64,000 nucleotides of DNA. It comes from a candidate division NC10 bacterium CSP1-5 (GTDB lineage: Bacteria; Methylomirabilota; Methylomirabilia; Methylomirabilales; CSP1-5). Positions 25,588 to 35,031 of the stretch are shown here, piece after piece; position 1 is the stretch's first letter, and each line of letters begins with the position of its first letter. The notes beneath the pieces are model-generated. The model saw only the letters and a list, made by a program, of their open reading frames with translations. It made no database searches and was not told the DNA's origin. The stretch covers positions 13,728-77,727 of the forward strand of contig LDXR01000015.1 in assembly GCA_001443495.1 (NCBI GenBank). Reading direction: 5' to 3'. The translations under genes and the position numbers were made by a program.

Positions 25588-26403
25588 ATGGCCGAGGCAC
25601 CAGGCCGGGCGGCGGTAGCCGAAAAGGCGAAGGCAGCGCCGAAGCCCAAGATCAAGCCGATCGAAGACAGGGTCCATTGCTGGCCCTACCTCGTCCGGTC
25701 GGAGTATGTCTGCTCCATCATCATCACAGCCCTGCTGATGGTCTGGTCGATCGGCATCGACGCCCCCATGGAGGAGCCGGCCAATCCGACCAACACGCCG
25801 AACCCGTCGAAGGCCCCCTGGTACTTCCTGGGTCTCCAGGAGATGCTCGTCTACTTCGACCCGTGGATGGCCGGCGTGGTCCTTCCCAGCCTGATCATCG
25901 TGGGGCTGATGGTGATCCCGTTCATCGATATCAATCCGAGAGGGAACGGCTATTACACCTTCCAGGAGCGGAAGTTTGCGGTGACCATGTTTCTCTTCGG
26001 ATTCCTGATCCTCTGGGTCAGCCTCATCGTCACCGGGGTCTTTCTCCGGGGTCCCGGATGGAACCTCTTCTGGCCCTGGGAGGTGTGGGATCCGCACAAG
26101 GTCGTCGCCTTGACGAATGTCGATCTGCCGTACTGGGGACCGTTCAAGGTTCTGGGGAATCCCAAGATCTTCGATGTGGAGCTTTTGGGACTGACCCTGG
26201 TCACCCTCTACCTGATCGTACTGCCGGTGGCCTTCTGGTTCTGGAAGAGCAAGACGAGTCCGATCCTGCAGGAACTGGGCCCCCTGCGATACGGGATCGT
26301 CGCGTTCCTGTTTCTCACGATGATGGGGCTCCCCATTAAGATGGTCTTGCGCATCGCCTTCAACATTAAATATCTCTGGGTCACCCCCTGGTTTAATGTC
26401 TGA
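25588..26403 (+). CDS. cytochrome b, C-terminal (subunit IV-like) protein
   Basis: A 271-aa partner of the preceding cytochrome b. An Ala/Lys-rich N-terminal tail (about 1-30) is followed by a helix and the PSKAPWYFLGLQEMLVYFDPW segment, in place of the PEWY-containing ef loop of bc complexes (Pro-Trp-Tyr here). Further helices end the protein, giving more membrane segments than a three-helix subunit IV. It lies 43 bp after cytochrome b. Confidence 0.9.
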   Translation: MAEAPGRAAVAEKAKAAPKPKIKPIEDRVHCWPYLVRSEYVCSIIITALLMVWSIGIDAPMEEPANPTNTPNPSKAPWYFLGLQEMLVYFDPWMAGVVLPSLIIVGLMVIPFIDINPRGNGYYTFQERKFAVTMFLFGFLILWVSLIVTGVFLRGPGWNLFWPWEVWDPHKVVALTNVDLPYWGPFKVLGNPKIFDVELLGLTLVTLYLIVLPVAFWFWKSKTSPILQELGPLRYGIVAFLFLTMMGLPIKMVLRIAFNIKYLWVTPWFNV

Positions 26404-26438
26404 CCGCGCTGGTCCGTAGCGACTTCACGCGAGGAGCA

Positions 26439-29165
26439 ATGCACCCGATGCCGCGGCGGCAGTTTGTGCCCGACGAAAAGCGCTCGCTCCGGGGCATCTT
26501 CTTCATCTCCAGCATGGTCTTGGTCGGGACGACCGTCTGGGCCCTGTGGGACGAGTCGGTCTCGCGGCGGCCCTGGATCCGATACCAGACCGCGTTCAAG
26601 CAACTGGAATACCAGACGGTCCAGCGGGAGCTGGAGGAGGCCCGCGCGCGGCTGGATCAGCCCGAGGTACAGACGAGGCTCGAGAAGCTACGCGAGGAGC
26701 TCAGGTGGGCCGAGGAGGCCCGACGGGGACCGGACTATCAGGCCGCCGTCAAGGAGGTCGAGGGACGGAAGGCGGCGTACGACGCCATCAATCAGGAGCT
26801 GCGATTTACCCGGAGCGAGCTGGACGAGGCTTACTACTGGAGTGACAAGGCGAAGCACGAGGGGCGGGATTATACCGCCGAACTCGCCGAGGTGAATCGG
26901 CTGAAAGAGTTGGAGCGCAAGCTCGAGCCTGAGGCGGAGGACGCGAAGCAGCAGCTCGAGGCGGCCAAGGAACGGGTGAAGAAGCTCGACCGGGCCGTGC
27001 AAGAGGTGCGGGACAAGATCAAGGGATTCACCGCGGAGGCCCTCCGCCTGGAACAGCGCCTGGAGGCCATCCGGACGCGTCCGCTGGAAGTGAAACAGGT
27101 GGTGCTGGACGGGCTGGATAAGAATGAATTTGACGTCTTCGTCCTCCGGGTGGACCGGTGCGAGACCTGTCATCTCGGGATCGACCGGCCGGGATTCGAG
27201 AACGCCCCGCCACCCTTTCGGACCCACCCAAATCGCGAGGCCATCCTGGGGAAACACCCGGTAAGCCGGTTCGGCTGTACGGTCTGCCATGAGGGGCAGG
27301 GGACGGCCCTCGATTTCGAATGGAGGGTTGAGGGTCGGATCCCTGATACCCCCCATGGCCTCGGCAGGGAGTACGGTGGCAGTCCCAACATCCTCTGGGA
27401 TTTCCCGCTGCTCCGGGGTGAGATGGTCGAGTCGTCGTGCCGGAAATGCCACCTGGACCGGACCGAGTTCGCCGCCGCGATCAAGATAGGCGAGGGCCAG
27501 GGGGCCAAGGTGGAATGGATCGACCTGGCCCCCACCTTGACCAAGGGACTCGGCATGTTCGAGATCCTGGGCTGTTATGGGTGTCATCCGGTCGAGGGGT
27601 ACAAGGAGGCAGCCAAGGTGGGCCCGGAGCTCACCCGGATTGTCAACAAGGTTGAACCCGGATGGCTCATCCAGTGGATCCAGAATCCCCAGTCCTATCT
27701 CCCCCATACCCGGATGCCCAACTTCGGCCTGTCCAAAGAGCAGGCCACCGCCATCGCCGCGTATCTCCTGGCAAGGTCAGAGCCGGATCCGCCTGTGGCG
27801 GGTCGCTATAACCCTGGCGCCTCGCCAGAGAGAGGGAAGCAGATCTTTGAGCGGGTTGGTTGCCTCGGTTGTCATGCGATGCGGGCGGTCTATGAGGAGA
27901 AGGAGCCCCGGAGCCTGTTCAAGATGGTCGGCCGGGACCACGCCCCGGATCTCAGCAACGTGGCCACGAAGATCAAGGATCCCCAGTGGCTCTTCCGCTG
28001 GCTGAAAAACCCCAAGGCCATCCGGCCGCAGACCCCCATGCCGAACCTGCGCCTGACCGATGAAGAGGCGAGCGCGCTGACGGCCTTTCTCATGATGCGG
28101 GGAGAGCGCCAGGCGAGGCCGCAGACCCTCGTGGAAGAGCTCAAGAGGAAGGAACGGATCGAGGAGGGGCGTGGGCTGATCGGGCTCAGGGGCTGCTTCG
28201 GGTGTCACGAGATTCGGGGCTTTGAGACCGCCCAGCGGATCGCACCCGATCTCAGCGATTTCGGGCACAAGCGGCTGCTCCAGCTCTCCTTTGGCGACGC
28301 CGTCCAGGTCCACCATACCTGGGAGGACTGGACCTTTTGGAAGCTCAAGAATCCCCAGATCTACGCCACCGATCGGGAGCAGCTCCGCATGCCCAACTTC
28401 GGATTCTCCGATGACGAGGTCAAGACGCTCCGGGTGCTCGCGAAGAGTTTTGCCGCTACCGAGGTTTCCAGGCGGTATCGTGAAGAGACGACCGCGGAGC
28501 GGATCGCCGTCGGCAAGGGGCAACGCCTGGTGCGGAGCTACAACTGCGTGGGGTGCCATGTCATCGAGGGAAAGGGGGGAGATATCCGTGTCCGGTACGA
28601 CGGGCGATTGAATGAAGCGCCGCCTCCCCTCGTCTTAATCGAGGGAACCTTGAGCGAGGGGGAAAAGGTCCAGGCCAGGTGGCTCTTCGAGTTTCTCCAC
28701 CGGCCGACGCCCATCCGGCCCTGGTTGCAGATTCGGATGCCGACGTTCGGTCTCAGCGACAGGGAGGTGGCGGGGCTCGCGAGCTATTTCGTCGCCCGGG
28801 CGGGACGCAAGGTCCCCTTCGAGTTCGTCCCTCCGGTGGATGAGCTCAGGCGAGAGATGGTGGAAGCGGGGAGGCGGCTCGCGTCGAAGGAGTACTTCTC
28901 CTGCGGGAGCTGTCACGTGGAGGGGGACAAGAAGCCGGAGGGGCCTCCGGAGGGGTGGGCACCAGATTTTTCGCTGGCGCGCCGACGTCTCCGGTCCGAG
29001 TGGGTCGTTACCTGGCTCAAGGACCCGCAAAAGGTGCAACCCGGGACCCAGATGCCGAGCTTCTTCCTCGATGAGACTTCCGGGCCGGACGAGATCCTGG
29101 GGGGAGATGAACAGAAGCAGATTTTGGCCTTGCGGGAGTATCTGTTAAGCCTCGGACGGCAGTAA
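26439..29165 (+). CDS. membrane-anchored octahaem cytochrome c with coiled coil
   Basis: A 908-aa protein taking the place of cytochrome c1/f in this bc-type operon. An N-terminal helix (about 15-35) anchors it. Residues about 45-215 are highly charged and heptad-like, a long coiled coil. Eight CXXCH sites follow: CETCH, CTVCH, CRKCH, CYGCH, CLGCH, CFGCH, CVGCH and CGSCH. Each of several repeats ends with a distal Met in motifs like TRMPNFGLS, TPMPNLRL and IRMPTFGLS, so the second half looks like tandem class I cytochrome domains. It would pass electrons from the Rieske centre to soluble carriers. Confidence 0.88.
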   Translation: MHPMPRRQFVPDEKRSLRGIFFISSMVLVGTTVWALWDESVSRRPWIRYQTAFKQLEYQTVQRELEEARARLDQPEVQTRLEKLREELRWAEEARRGPDYQAAVKEVEGRKAAYDAINQELRFTRSELDEAYYWSDKAKHEGRDYTAELAEVNRLKELERKLEPEAEDAKQQLEAAKERVKKLDRAVQEVRDKIKGFTAEALRLEQRLEAIRTRPLEVKQVVLDGLDKNEFDVFVLRVDRCETCHLGIDRPGFENAPPPFRTHPNREAILGKHPVSRFGCTVCHEGQGTALDFEWRVEGRIPDTPHGLGREYGGSPNILWDFPLLRGEMVESSCRKCHLDRTEFAAAIKIGEGQGAKVEWIDLAPTLTKGLGMFEILGCYGCHPVEGYKEAAKVGPELTRIVNKVEPGWLIQWIQNPQSYLPHTRMPNFGLSKEQATAIAAYLLARSEPDPPVAGRYNPGASPERGKQIFERVGCLGCHAMRAVYEEKEPRSLFKMVGRDHAPDLSNVATKIKDPQWLFRWLKNPKAIRPQTPMPNLRLTDEEASALTAFLMMRGERQARPQTLVEELKRKERIEEGRGLIGLRGCFGCHEIRGFETAQRIAPDLSDFGHKRLLQLSFGDAVQVHHTWEDWTFWKLKNPQIYATDREQLRMPNFGFSDDEVKTLRVLAKSFAATEVSRRYREETTAERIAVGKGQRLVRSYNCVGCHVIEGKGGDIRVRYDGRLNEAPPPLVLIEGTLSEGEKVQARWLFEFLHRPTPIRPWLQIRMPTFGLSDREVAGLASYFVARAGRKVPFEFVPPVDELRREMVEAGRRLASKEYFSCGSCHVEGDKKPEGPPEGWAPDFSLARRRLRSEWVVTWLKDPQKVQPGTQMPSFFLDETSGPDEILGGDEQKQILALREYLLSLGRQ

Positions 29166-29187
29166 CCCGAAAAGGAGTGGAGGTGCG

Positions 29188-29889
29188 ATGCGAAAGAATG
29201 TGACGATCGTGGTGCTCGTGGGGTTTGGTCTCGGGCTGTGGGCTCTGGCGAGCGGTCCCGCCGACAGTGCTGCTGGCGGGGCGATTACCGGCGTGGTGAA
29301 GTTTGCCGGCGATCCGCCCGCCGTGAAGGAGATTCCGCCCACCAAGGACAAGCAGGTCTGCGGCAAGGGGCCTATCTTCGATGAGAGCCTCGTCGTGGAC
29401 AAGGCGAGCAAGGGGATCCAGTGGGCCGTGGTCTCGGTCGAAGGGGCCAAGGGGAAGGGGGAAAGCAAAGGGGCGACCTTTGATCAGCAGGGCTGCACGT
29501 TTCGCCCCCACGTCCTCGTCACGCCCCCCGGCAAGGTCACGGTCCTGAACAGTGACGGCATCCTGCACAACTTCCACAGCCACGGGAAGAAGAACCCGGC
29601 TCTCAACCAGGCCCAGCCCGGCTTTCGGAAGAAGATGGAGGTGGAATTCAAACAGGCCGAGATCTTCAAGGTCACCTGCGACGCCCATCCGTGGATGACC
29701 GGGTGGATCGTGGTGTCGGAGAATCCATACGTGGCCGTGACCGACCAGAAGGGCGGCTTCAAGATTGAGAATGTGCCACCGGGGACGTACAGCCTCGAGA
29801 TCTGGCACGAGACCCTCGGGCCGACGAAGCAACAAGTGACGGTCAAGGCCGGCGAGACGGTCACGGTCGCCCTCGAGTTGAAGAAGTAG
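29188..29889 (+). CDS. periplasmic cupredoxin with carboxypeptidase-regulatory-like domain
   Basis: A 233-aa exported protein (signal helix about 4-24). Its plastocyanin-like core has His in ILHNFHSH and the VTCDAHPWM loop, giving the His-Cys-His-Met set of a type 1 copper site. A C-terminal beta-sandwich (VTDQKGGFKIENVPPGTY) is of the carboxypeptidase-regulatory/CNA-B-like type. An AAGGAGTGGAGG site precedes the ATG. It is 22 bp after the octahaem cytochrome gene, so it may be its soluble electron acceptor. Confidence 0.85.
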   Translation: MRKNVTIVVLVGFGLGLWALASGPADSAAGGAITGVVKFAGDPPAVKEIPPTKDKQVCGKGPIFDESLVVDKASKGIQWAVVSVEGAKGKGESKGATFDQQGCTFRPHVLVTPPGKVTVLNSDGILHNFHSHGKKNPALNQAQPGFRKKMEVEFKQAEIFKVTCDAHPWMTGWIVVSENPYVAVTDQKGGFKIENVPPGTYSLEIWHETLGPTKQQVTVKAGETVTVALELKK

Positions 29890-29935
29890 CACCCAGGGCT
29901 GCGACCCGGGCCGCCGTCGCCGCGAGGGGGCAGGC

Positions 29936-30421
29936 CTGAATCTGCTGATCCTCTGGATCCACGTCCTTGCTGTCATCGCGTGGGTGGGGGGCATGGTATT
30001 TCTCCTGACGGTCCTTGCCCCCGTCTTCCACGGCACGCTCCCCGCTCGGGAAGAGATCCAGATCGCGTACGCCGCGGGCAGGCGCTATCAGTTCGTGGTA
30101 GCGCGGGCGATGGAGCTTTTGCTCGTCACGGGCGCCCTGGCCATCTTTATCCGTGGGGGGAAAGGGGCCGGCCTCTCGCAGGGCTTTTGGAAGATCCTGG
30201 GGGTCAAGGTGCTCGGATTTCTGCTGATGGCGGGCCTCCAGACCTGGCAGCGGATCTCGATGAATCGCCAGCTTGCCCCCCTGCTGATTGCTGGAGGCGG
30301 CGGAATTCTCGGCGAGCAGCAGTGGCGTGCCATCCAATCCCGGATGACGCGGGTGACACGATGGAACCTGGGCATCGCGGTGGCGATGGTTCTCTTGGGT
30401 CTCATGTTGCGAGGACGCTAG
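29936..30421 (+). CDS. CopD-like four-helix membrane protein
   Basis: A hydrophobic protein of about 145-161 aa. The reading frame has a GTG at 29984, but the preceding codons encode LNLLILWIHVLAVIAWVGG, the expected first helix with the HxxxxxxWxGG motif seen in 17623-18027. No ATG, GTG or TTG is available upstream, so I suggest a CTG start at 29936 behind GAGGGGG; this is uncertain. Function is unknown. Its location after a cupredoxin gene hints at copper or haem handling. Confidence 0.65.
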   Translation: MNLLILWIHVLAVIAWVGGMVFLLTVLAPVFHGTLPAREEIQIAYAAGRRYQFVVARAMELLLVTGALAIFIRGGKGAGLSQGFWKILGVKVLGFLLMAGLQTWQRISMNRQLAPLLIAGGGGILGEQQWRAIQSRMTRVTRWNLGIAVAMVLLGLMLRGR

Positions 30422-30439
30422 GGAGCTCGGGGCCAGCAG

Positions 30440-30488
30440 CCTTCTAGCCGCTGGTTGCTGATAGCTGACAGCCGGTTGCTGACTGCTT
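30440..30488. repeat. heptameric degenerate tandem repeat
   Basis: Units CCTTCTA, GCCGCTG, GTTGCTG, ATAGCTG, ACAGCCG, GTTGCTG, ACTGCTT in strict 7-bp register, just upstream of the cox promoter. The shared core is CTG at unit ends. It belongs to a dispersed class in this window. Confidence 0.65.
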
Positions 30489-30496
30489 AGAAAAGC

Positions 30497-30526
30497 TTGA
30501 CAATTCCAGTCATTCACCAGTAAGAT
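30497..30526 (+). promoter_or_regulatory. candidate sigma-70 promoter of the second cox operon
   Basis: TTGACA at 30497-30502 and TAAGAT at 30521-30526, spacer 18 bp, ending about 105 bp before coxB2. It directly abuts the heptameric repeat. Confidence 0.6.
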
Positions 30527-30630
30527 TCCGCCCGGTTTCTCGGACCGTTGAGATTCGTCCAGATTGCTCGTCGGATCACGTCCCTGCCAGGACCCAGACA
30601 GAGGATCGCGCGCACGACGGAGAGAGCCCC

Positions 30631-31299
30631 ATGTGGGATATGTTAAGCTGGCTGCCGGAGAATGTCTCCACATACGGCGGCGAGATCGACTCCCTCTTTT
30701 ACATCATCTATTATATTACCGGCGTGGCCTTCCTCCTCGTGGCGTTCGCCATGATCGCCTTTGTCATCATGTTCCGGCATCGGGAGGGTCGCCGCGCCAC
30801 GTACCTGCACGGCAATACCGTAATTGAGATCACCTGGACCATTGTCACCGCCGTGATCTTTGTCGTGCTCGCCTTTATGAGCCAGCCCCTCTGGGGAAGG
30901 ATCAAGCAAGAGGTCCCACCGACGGATCTGCAGGTCCGCATCACCGCCAAGCAGTTCAACTGGGAGATCGTCTATCCCGGGCCGGACGGGAAGTTCGACA
31001 CGGCGGACGATCTGCAAGTCGACAACGAGCTGCACGTCCCGGTCAATCGGGCTGTGCATGTCTTCCTGGCCTCGAAGGATGTCATTCACAGCTTTTTCCT
31101 TCCGCAGCTTCGACTGAAACAGGATGCCGTTCCCGGCCGCGTGATCCAGGCCTGGTTCCAGGCGACCAAGACCGGCAGGTATGAGATCCCCTGTGCCGAG
31201 CTGTGCGGGTTCGGGCACTCCGGGATGCTCGGCTACCTGACCGTGTACTCCCCCGAAGAGTACAGCAAGTGGGTCAAGGAGCAATGGCCTTCCCGGTGA
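30631..31299 (+). CDS. cytochrome c oxidase subunit II with CuA (CoxB2)
   Basis: A 222-aa CuA subunit with two N-terminal helices (about 17-42 and 65-87). The CuA ligands are His in VIHSFFLPQ and CAELCGFGHSGM. The loop PGPDGKFDTADD is an acidic insertion before DNELHVP, shared with CoxB1. The ATG is preceded by GGAGAGAG. It starts the complete cox operon and is 79 bp upstream of coxA2. Confidence 0.93.
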   Translation: MWDMLSWLPENVSTYGGEIDSLFYIIYYITGVAFLLVAFAMIAFVIMFRHREGRRATYLHGNTVIEITWTIVTAVIFVVLAFMSQPLWGRIKQEVPPTDLQVRITAKQFNWEIVYPGPDGKFDTADDLQVDNELHVPVNRAVHVFLASKDVIHSFFLPQLRLKQDAVPGRVIQAWFQATKTGRYEIPCAELCGFGHSGMLGYLTVYSPEEYSKWVKEQWPSR

Positions 31300-31378
31300 C
31301 CTAGGGCGGGGAGGGATACTCGAGGGGAAGGATTGCGCAGACGCGGGTTGATCGAGGCGATTCTCACAGGAGTGGTGG

Positions 31379-33136
31379 ATGATGAGTGAATCTGCGGGGG
31401 TCCACGCCGTGCATGGGGCACACGTCCATCATGAAGAGCTGGGCTTTGTGCGCACGTACGTCTTTGCGACAGATCATAAGATGATCGGCAGGCAGTTCCT
31501 CTTCCTCGGCCTCTTCATGTTGGTGATCGGCGGCCTGTTGGCGATGTTGATGCGCTGGCAGCTCGGCTGGCCAGAGACGCCGGTGCCCGGAATGGGTTGG
31601 GTGCCGGAACCGTACATGTTCGAGGGGATCGTCCCGCCGCAGACCTACAACATGCTCTTCACCATGCACGCCACGATCATGATCTTCTTCGCGGTCATGC
31701 CCATCATGATCGGCTGTTTCGGCAATTTCCTCATCCCGCTCATGATCGGCGCCCGGGACATGGCCTTTCCCGTCCTAAACATGCTCTCCTTCTGGAGCGG
31801 CGCGGTGGGGGGGGTGGTGATGCTGGCGGGGTTCTTCGTCCCCGGGGGACACGCGGCCAGCGGCTGGACCGCGTACGCGCCGCTCAGCGCCAGTGCGATC
31901 TACACCGGGGTGGACTGGGGCCAGAACCTCTGGAATATCAGCCTCATTATCGTTGGTGCCTCTTCGCTCATGGGGTCGATCAACTACATCACGACCATCA
32001 TCAATATGCGGGCCCCGGGCATGACCTGGTTCCGGCTCCCGCTCGTGATCTGGTCCCTCTTCGTCACCGCGATCCTCCTCTTGCTGGCCCTGCCGGTGCT
32101 GACCGCGGCGCTGGCCATGCTCCTGGCCGATCGGATGCTCGGGACCCACTTTTTCCTCCCTGCCGGTGGGGGTGAGCCCCTGCTGTGGCAGCACCTGTTC
32201 TGGTACTTCGGGCATCCGGAGGTCTACGTCCTGGTCCTTCCCGCCATGGGGGTCACCTCGGATGTCCTCTCCACCTTCTCGCGCAAGCCGATTTTCGGCT
32301 ACCGCGCCATGGCCATGTCCATGATTTCCATCGGCTTCCTCAGTTGGATCGTGTGGGGTCATCACATGTTTCTCAGCGGGATGAATCCGGCGTTGGGAAC
32401 CGCCTTCATGATGTCGACGATGGTGATCGCGGTCCCCTCAGCCATCAAGACCTTTAACTGGCTCGGCACGCTGTGGGGAGGCTCGATTCGGTTGACCACG
32501 CCAATGCTGAATGGTCTCGCGTTTGTGTCCATCTTCGTGATCGGAGGGCTGAGTGGCGTCTTCATGGCGTCGACCCCGGTGGACATTTTCATCCACGACA
32601 CGTACTTCATCGTGGCCCATTTCCACTACGTCGTCGCGGGCATCGTCTTTGGCCTGTTCGCGGCCGTCTACTATTGGTTTCCCAAGATGTTTGGCCGGAT
32701 GATGAACGAGACGCTCGGGAAGATCCACTTTGTCCTCACCTTCATCTTCTTTAACGCCACCTTCTTTCCGATGCACTTCCTTGGCGTGGCCGGACACATG
32801 CGGCGGATCTGGAATCCCCTCCAGTACGAGTTTCTCCAGCCGCTTCAGGGGATGAATCAATTCATCAGTGTGAGTGCGTTCCTCCTCGGCCTCTCGCAGA
32901 TCCTGTTCCTCGTCAACTTCTTCTGGAGCCTGTTTGCTGGGAAGAAGGCGGAGGTGAATCCCTGGCATGCCAATACCTTGGAATGGGCGGCTCCCTCTCC
33001 GCCGCCACACGGCAACTGGGGGGAACATCTCCCGGTCGTGCACCACGGCCCGTACGAGTACAGTGTACCGGGCGTGGAGGAAGACTATCTGCCGCAGACG
33101 ACGCCGCATGCCCTCCCCGTAACGGCGGGGCATTGA
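31379..33136 (+). CDS. cytochrome c oxidase subunit I, A1 type (CoxA2)
   Basis: A 585-aa subunit I with full canonical sites: His97 (low-spin haem), His279/His328/His329 (CuB), Glu281 and Tyr283 in HPEVY, and the VAHFHY haem ligands. D-channel Asn116, Asp127 and Asn134 are present. The K-channel segment reads VPSAIK with Lys357, unlike CoxA1. Predicted to be a proton-pumping oxygen reductase. An AGGAG site precedes two consecutive ATG codons; the first is used here. Confidence 0.94.
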   Translation: MMSESAGVHAVHGAHVHHEELGFVRTYVFATDHKMIGRQFLFLGLFMLVIGGLLAMLMRWQLGWPETPVPGMGWVPEPYMFEGIVPPQTYNMLFTMHATIMIFFAVMPIMIGCFGNFLIPLMIGARDMAFPVLNMLSFWSGAVGGVVMLAGFFVPGGHAASGWTAYAPLSASAIYTGVDWGQNLWNISLIIVGASSLMGSINYITTIINMRAPGMTWFRLPLVIWSLFVTAILLLLALPVLTAALAMLLADRMLGTHFFLPAGGGEPLLWQHLFWYFGHPEVYVLVLPAMGVTSDVLSTFSRKPIFGYRAMAMSMISIGFLSWIVWGHHMFLSGMNPALGTAFMMSTMVIAVPSAIKTFNWLGTLWGGSIRLTTPMLNGLAFVSIFVIGGLSGVFMASTPVDIFIHDTYFIVAHFHYVVAGIVFGLFAAVYYWFPKMFGRMMNETLGKIHFVLTFIFFNATFFPMHFLGVAGHMRRIWNPLQYEFLQPLQGMNQFISVSAFLLGLSQILFLVNFFWSLFAGKKAEVNPWHANTLEWAAPSPPPHGNWGEHLPVVHHGPYEYSVPGVEEDYLPQTTPHALPVTAGH

Positions 33137-33147
33137 GGACTGCCCGA

Positions 33148-34971
33148 ATGGCGCAAGACCCTCGGGTCGCATCCGATCACAACAGATGGATCCATCGGTT
33201 CTCCCTGCTCACTGCGGGGGCGACTTTTGTCCTGGTCGTTGCCGGCGGCCTGGTCACCAGCACGGGCTCAGGCCTTGCGGTCCCCGATTGGCCGACGACG
33301 TTCGGGCACAACATGTTTCTGTATCCCTGGTCGAAAATGGTCGGCGGGATCTTGATCGAGCACGGACATCGGCTGATTGGCGCAGGCGTCGGCCTCCTGA
33401 CGCTGGCTGTGGCCGTGTGGCTGTGGATCGCGGATCCGCGAGGATGGCTTCGCTGGCTGGGGGTCATCGCCCTCGGTGCGGTGATCGTGCAAGGGATCCT
33501 CGGGGGTCTTCGGGTCGTCCTGGTTGAACGAACACTAGCCGTTGTCCACGCGGCCCTGGCCCAGGCCTTTTTTGCCCTGACGGTCAGCGTGGCGTTCTTT
33601 ACCTCCGACGAGGGGAGGGAAGGACCACCCCAGGCGCCTGTCACCGATGCCGTGGTCTTACGCCGCCTCGCCCTCCTCACGATGGGCTGTATCTATCTCC
33701 AGTCAATGATCGGCGCCGTGCTGCGGCACACGGGCGGAGGACTTGGCGCGCACCTGATCTTTGCTCTGGTGGTGGCCACCGTGATCGTGTATCTCACCGG
33801 CCGCATCCTGAGAAATCACCGGGACCTGCCGAGACTGGTCCTTCCCGGTGCGCTCCTTGGCGGGCTGTTGATCGTGCAACTTCTCCTGGGTCTCGGGTCT
33901 ATCTGGAGCAGGTTCGTCACGCCGGCGGCGGCCGTGCCCGCCCGTTTCATGGTGACGCTCACAACGTTGCACGTGGCCGCCGGGGCGTTGATGCTGGCCA
34001 CGTGCCTCGTCCTGACCCTTCGCGTCTATCGGCTGTTGCCCTCCCGGGTGCCTGCGGTCGGTCGTGCACGCCGCGCCCATCCGATAGGGAGGTCGGGGCA
34101 GGCACACGCCCGAGGCCGCCTCTCCGACTTTCTGGCACTGACCAGGCCCCGGGTGGTGGTCATGGTCCTGGTCACGACCCTCGTCGGGTTCTACCTGGGC
34201 TCGGTGGGGGCGCCGGACTATCTCCGGCTGGTCTCTACGCTGATTGGCCTGGGACTCGCGGCGGGTGGAACGCTGGCGTTGAACCAATACCTCGAGCAGG
34301 ACGTCGACGCGCGGATGGAGCGCACGCGACGTCGGCCATTACCGGATGGGAGGCTGGAGCCCAGGGAGGCGCTCCTCTTCGGTGCGGTGATCACCGGCGG
34401 CGGGCTCCTCTTCCTCGCCCTCGTTGTGAACCTCCTGAGTGCGGGCGTGACGGCGGTCAGTGTGGGGAGCTATCTCTTTCTCTATACGCCCCTGAAGCGC
34501 AAGACCTCGCTCTGCAGCATCGTGGGGGCCGTCCCTGGCGCGCTGCCGCCGGTCATTGGGTGGGCAGCAGCCCGAGGCGGGCTGGGGGCTGAGGCCTGGG
34601 TCCTCTTTGCCATTCTGTTCCTCTGGCAGATTCCTCATTCCCTCGCCATTGCCCGGCTCTATCGGGACGACTACGCGCGGGCCGGCATCCGGCTCCTCCC
34701 GGTCATCGAGCCGGACGGCGGGAGTACGGGGCGCCAGATTGTCAGCAACTGCCTGGCCCTGCTTGCCGTGGGCTCGCTGCCGACACTCATCGGGTTGGCG
34801 GGATCGGTCTATTTCGTCGGCGCCTTCGTCCTCGGGGTCGGGTTCCTCGGGTGTGGCATCGGGCTCGCCATTTCCCGCTCGGAGACGGCTGCGCGCCGCC
34901 TCCTCCTCGCCTCCCTGGTGTATCTGCCGGCGCAGCTCGGGCTCATGGCACTGGATAAGGTGCCGTTCTAG
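33148..34971 (+). CDS. haem A synthase - haem O synthase fusion (CtaA-CtaB)
   Basis: A single 607-aa membrane protein for haem A synthesis. The N-terminal half (about 1-310) is CtaA-like: TGSGLAVPDWPTTFG, IEHGHRLIGA and later histidines in LRHTGGG and LTTLHVAAGA. The C-terminal half (about 330-607) is the UbiA-type farnesyltransferase CtaB: LNQYLEQDVDARMERTRRRP is the prenyl-diphosphate-binding region, with LFAILFLWQIPHSLAIA downstream. ATG at 33148 has GAGG upstream and begins 11 bp after coxA2. Fusion would couple haem O formation to its oxidation. Confidence 0.93.
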   Translation: MAQDPRVASDHNRWIHRFSLLTAGATFVLVVAGGLVTSTGSGLAVPDWPTTFGHNMFLYPWSKMVGGILIEHGHRLIGAGVGLLTLAVAVWLWIADPRGWLRWLGVIALGAVIVQGILGGLRVVLVERTLAVVHAALAQAFFALTVSVAFFTSDEGREGPPQAPVTDAVVLRRLALLTMGCIYLQSMIGAVLRHTGGGLGAHLIFALVVATVIVYLTGRILRNHRDLPRLVLPGALLGGLLIVQLLLGLGSIWSRFVTPAAAVPARFMVTLTTLHVAAGALMLATCLVLTLRVYRLLPSRVPAVGRARRAHPIGRSGQAHARGRLSDFLALTRPRVVVMVLVTTLVGFYLGSVGAPDYLRLVSTLIGLGLAAGGTLALNQYLEQDVDARMERTRRRPLPDGRLEPREALLFGAVITGGGLLFLALVVNLLSAGVTAVSVGSYLFLYTPLKRKTSLCSIVGAVPGALPPVIGWAAARGGLGAEAWVLFAILFLWQIPHSLAIARLYRDDYARAGIRLLPVIEPDGGSTGRQIVSNCLALLAVGSLPTLIGLAGSVYFVGAFVLGVGFLGCGIGLAISRSETAARRLLLASLVYLPAQLGLMALDKVPF

Positions 34972-35031
34972 GTGGGCGATGGTATTGGTTGACTATTGAA
35001 GAGAGTTGGAAGGGGCATTCGCCGAGGAGAT

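Noticed and set aside
24066-25655. A minus-strand frame of 529 codons
   Set aside because: It overlaps the Rieske and cytochrome b genes antisense and has low-complexity, motif-free sequence.
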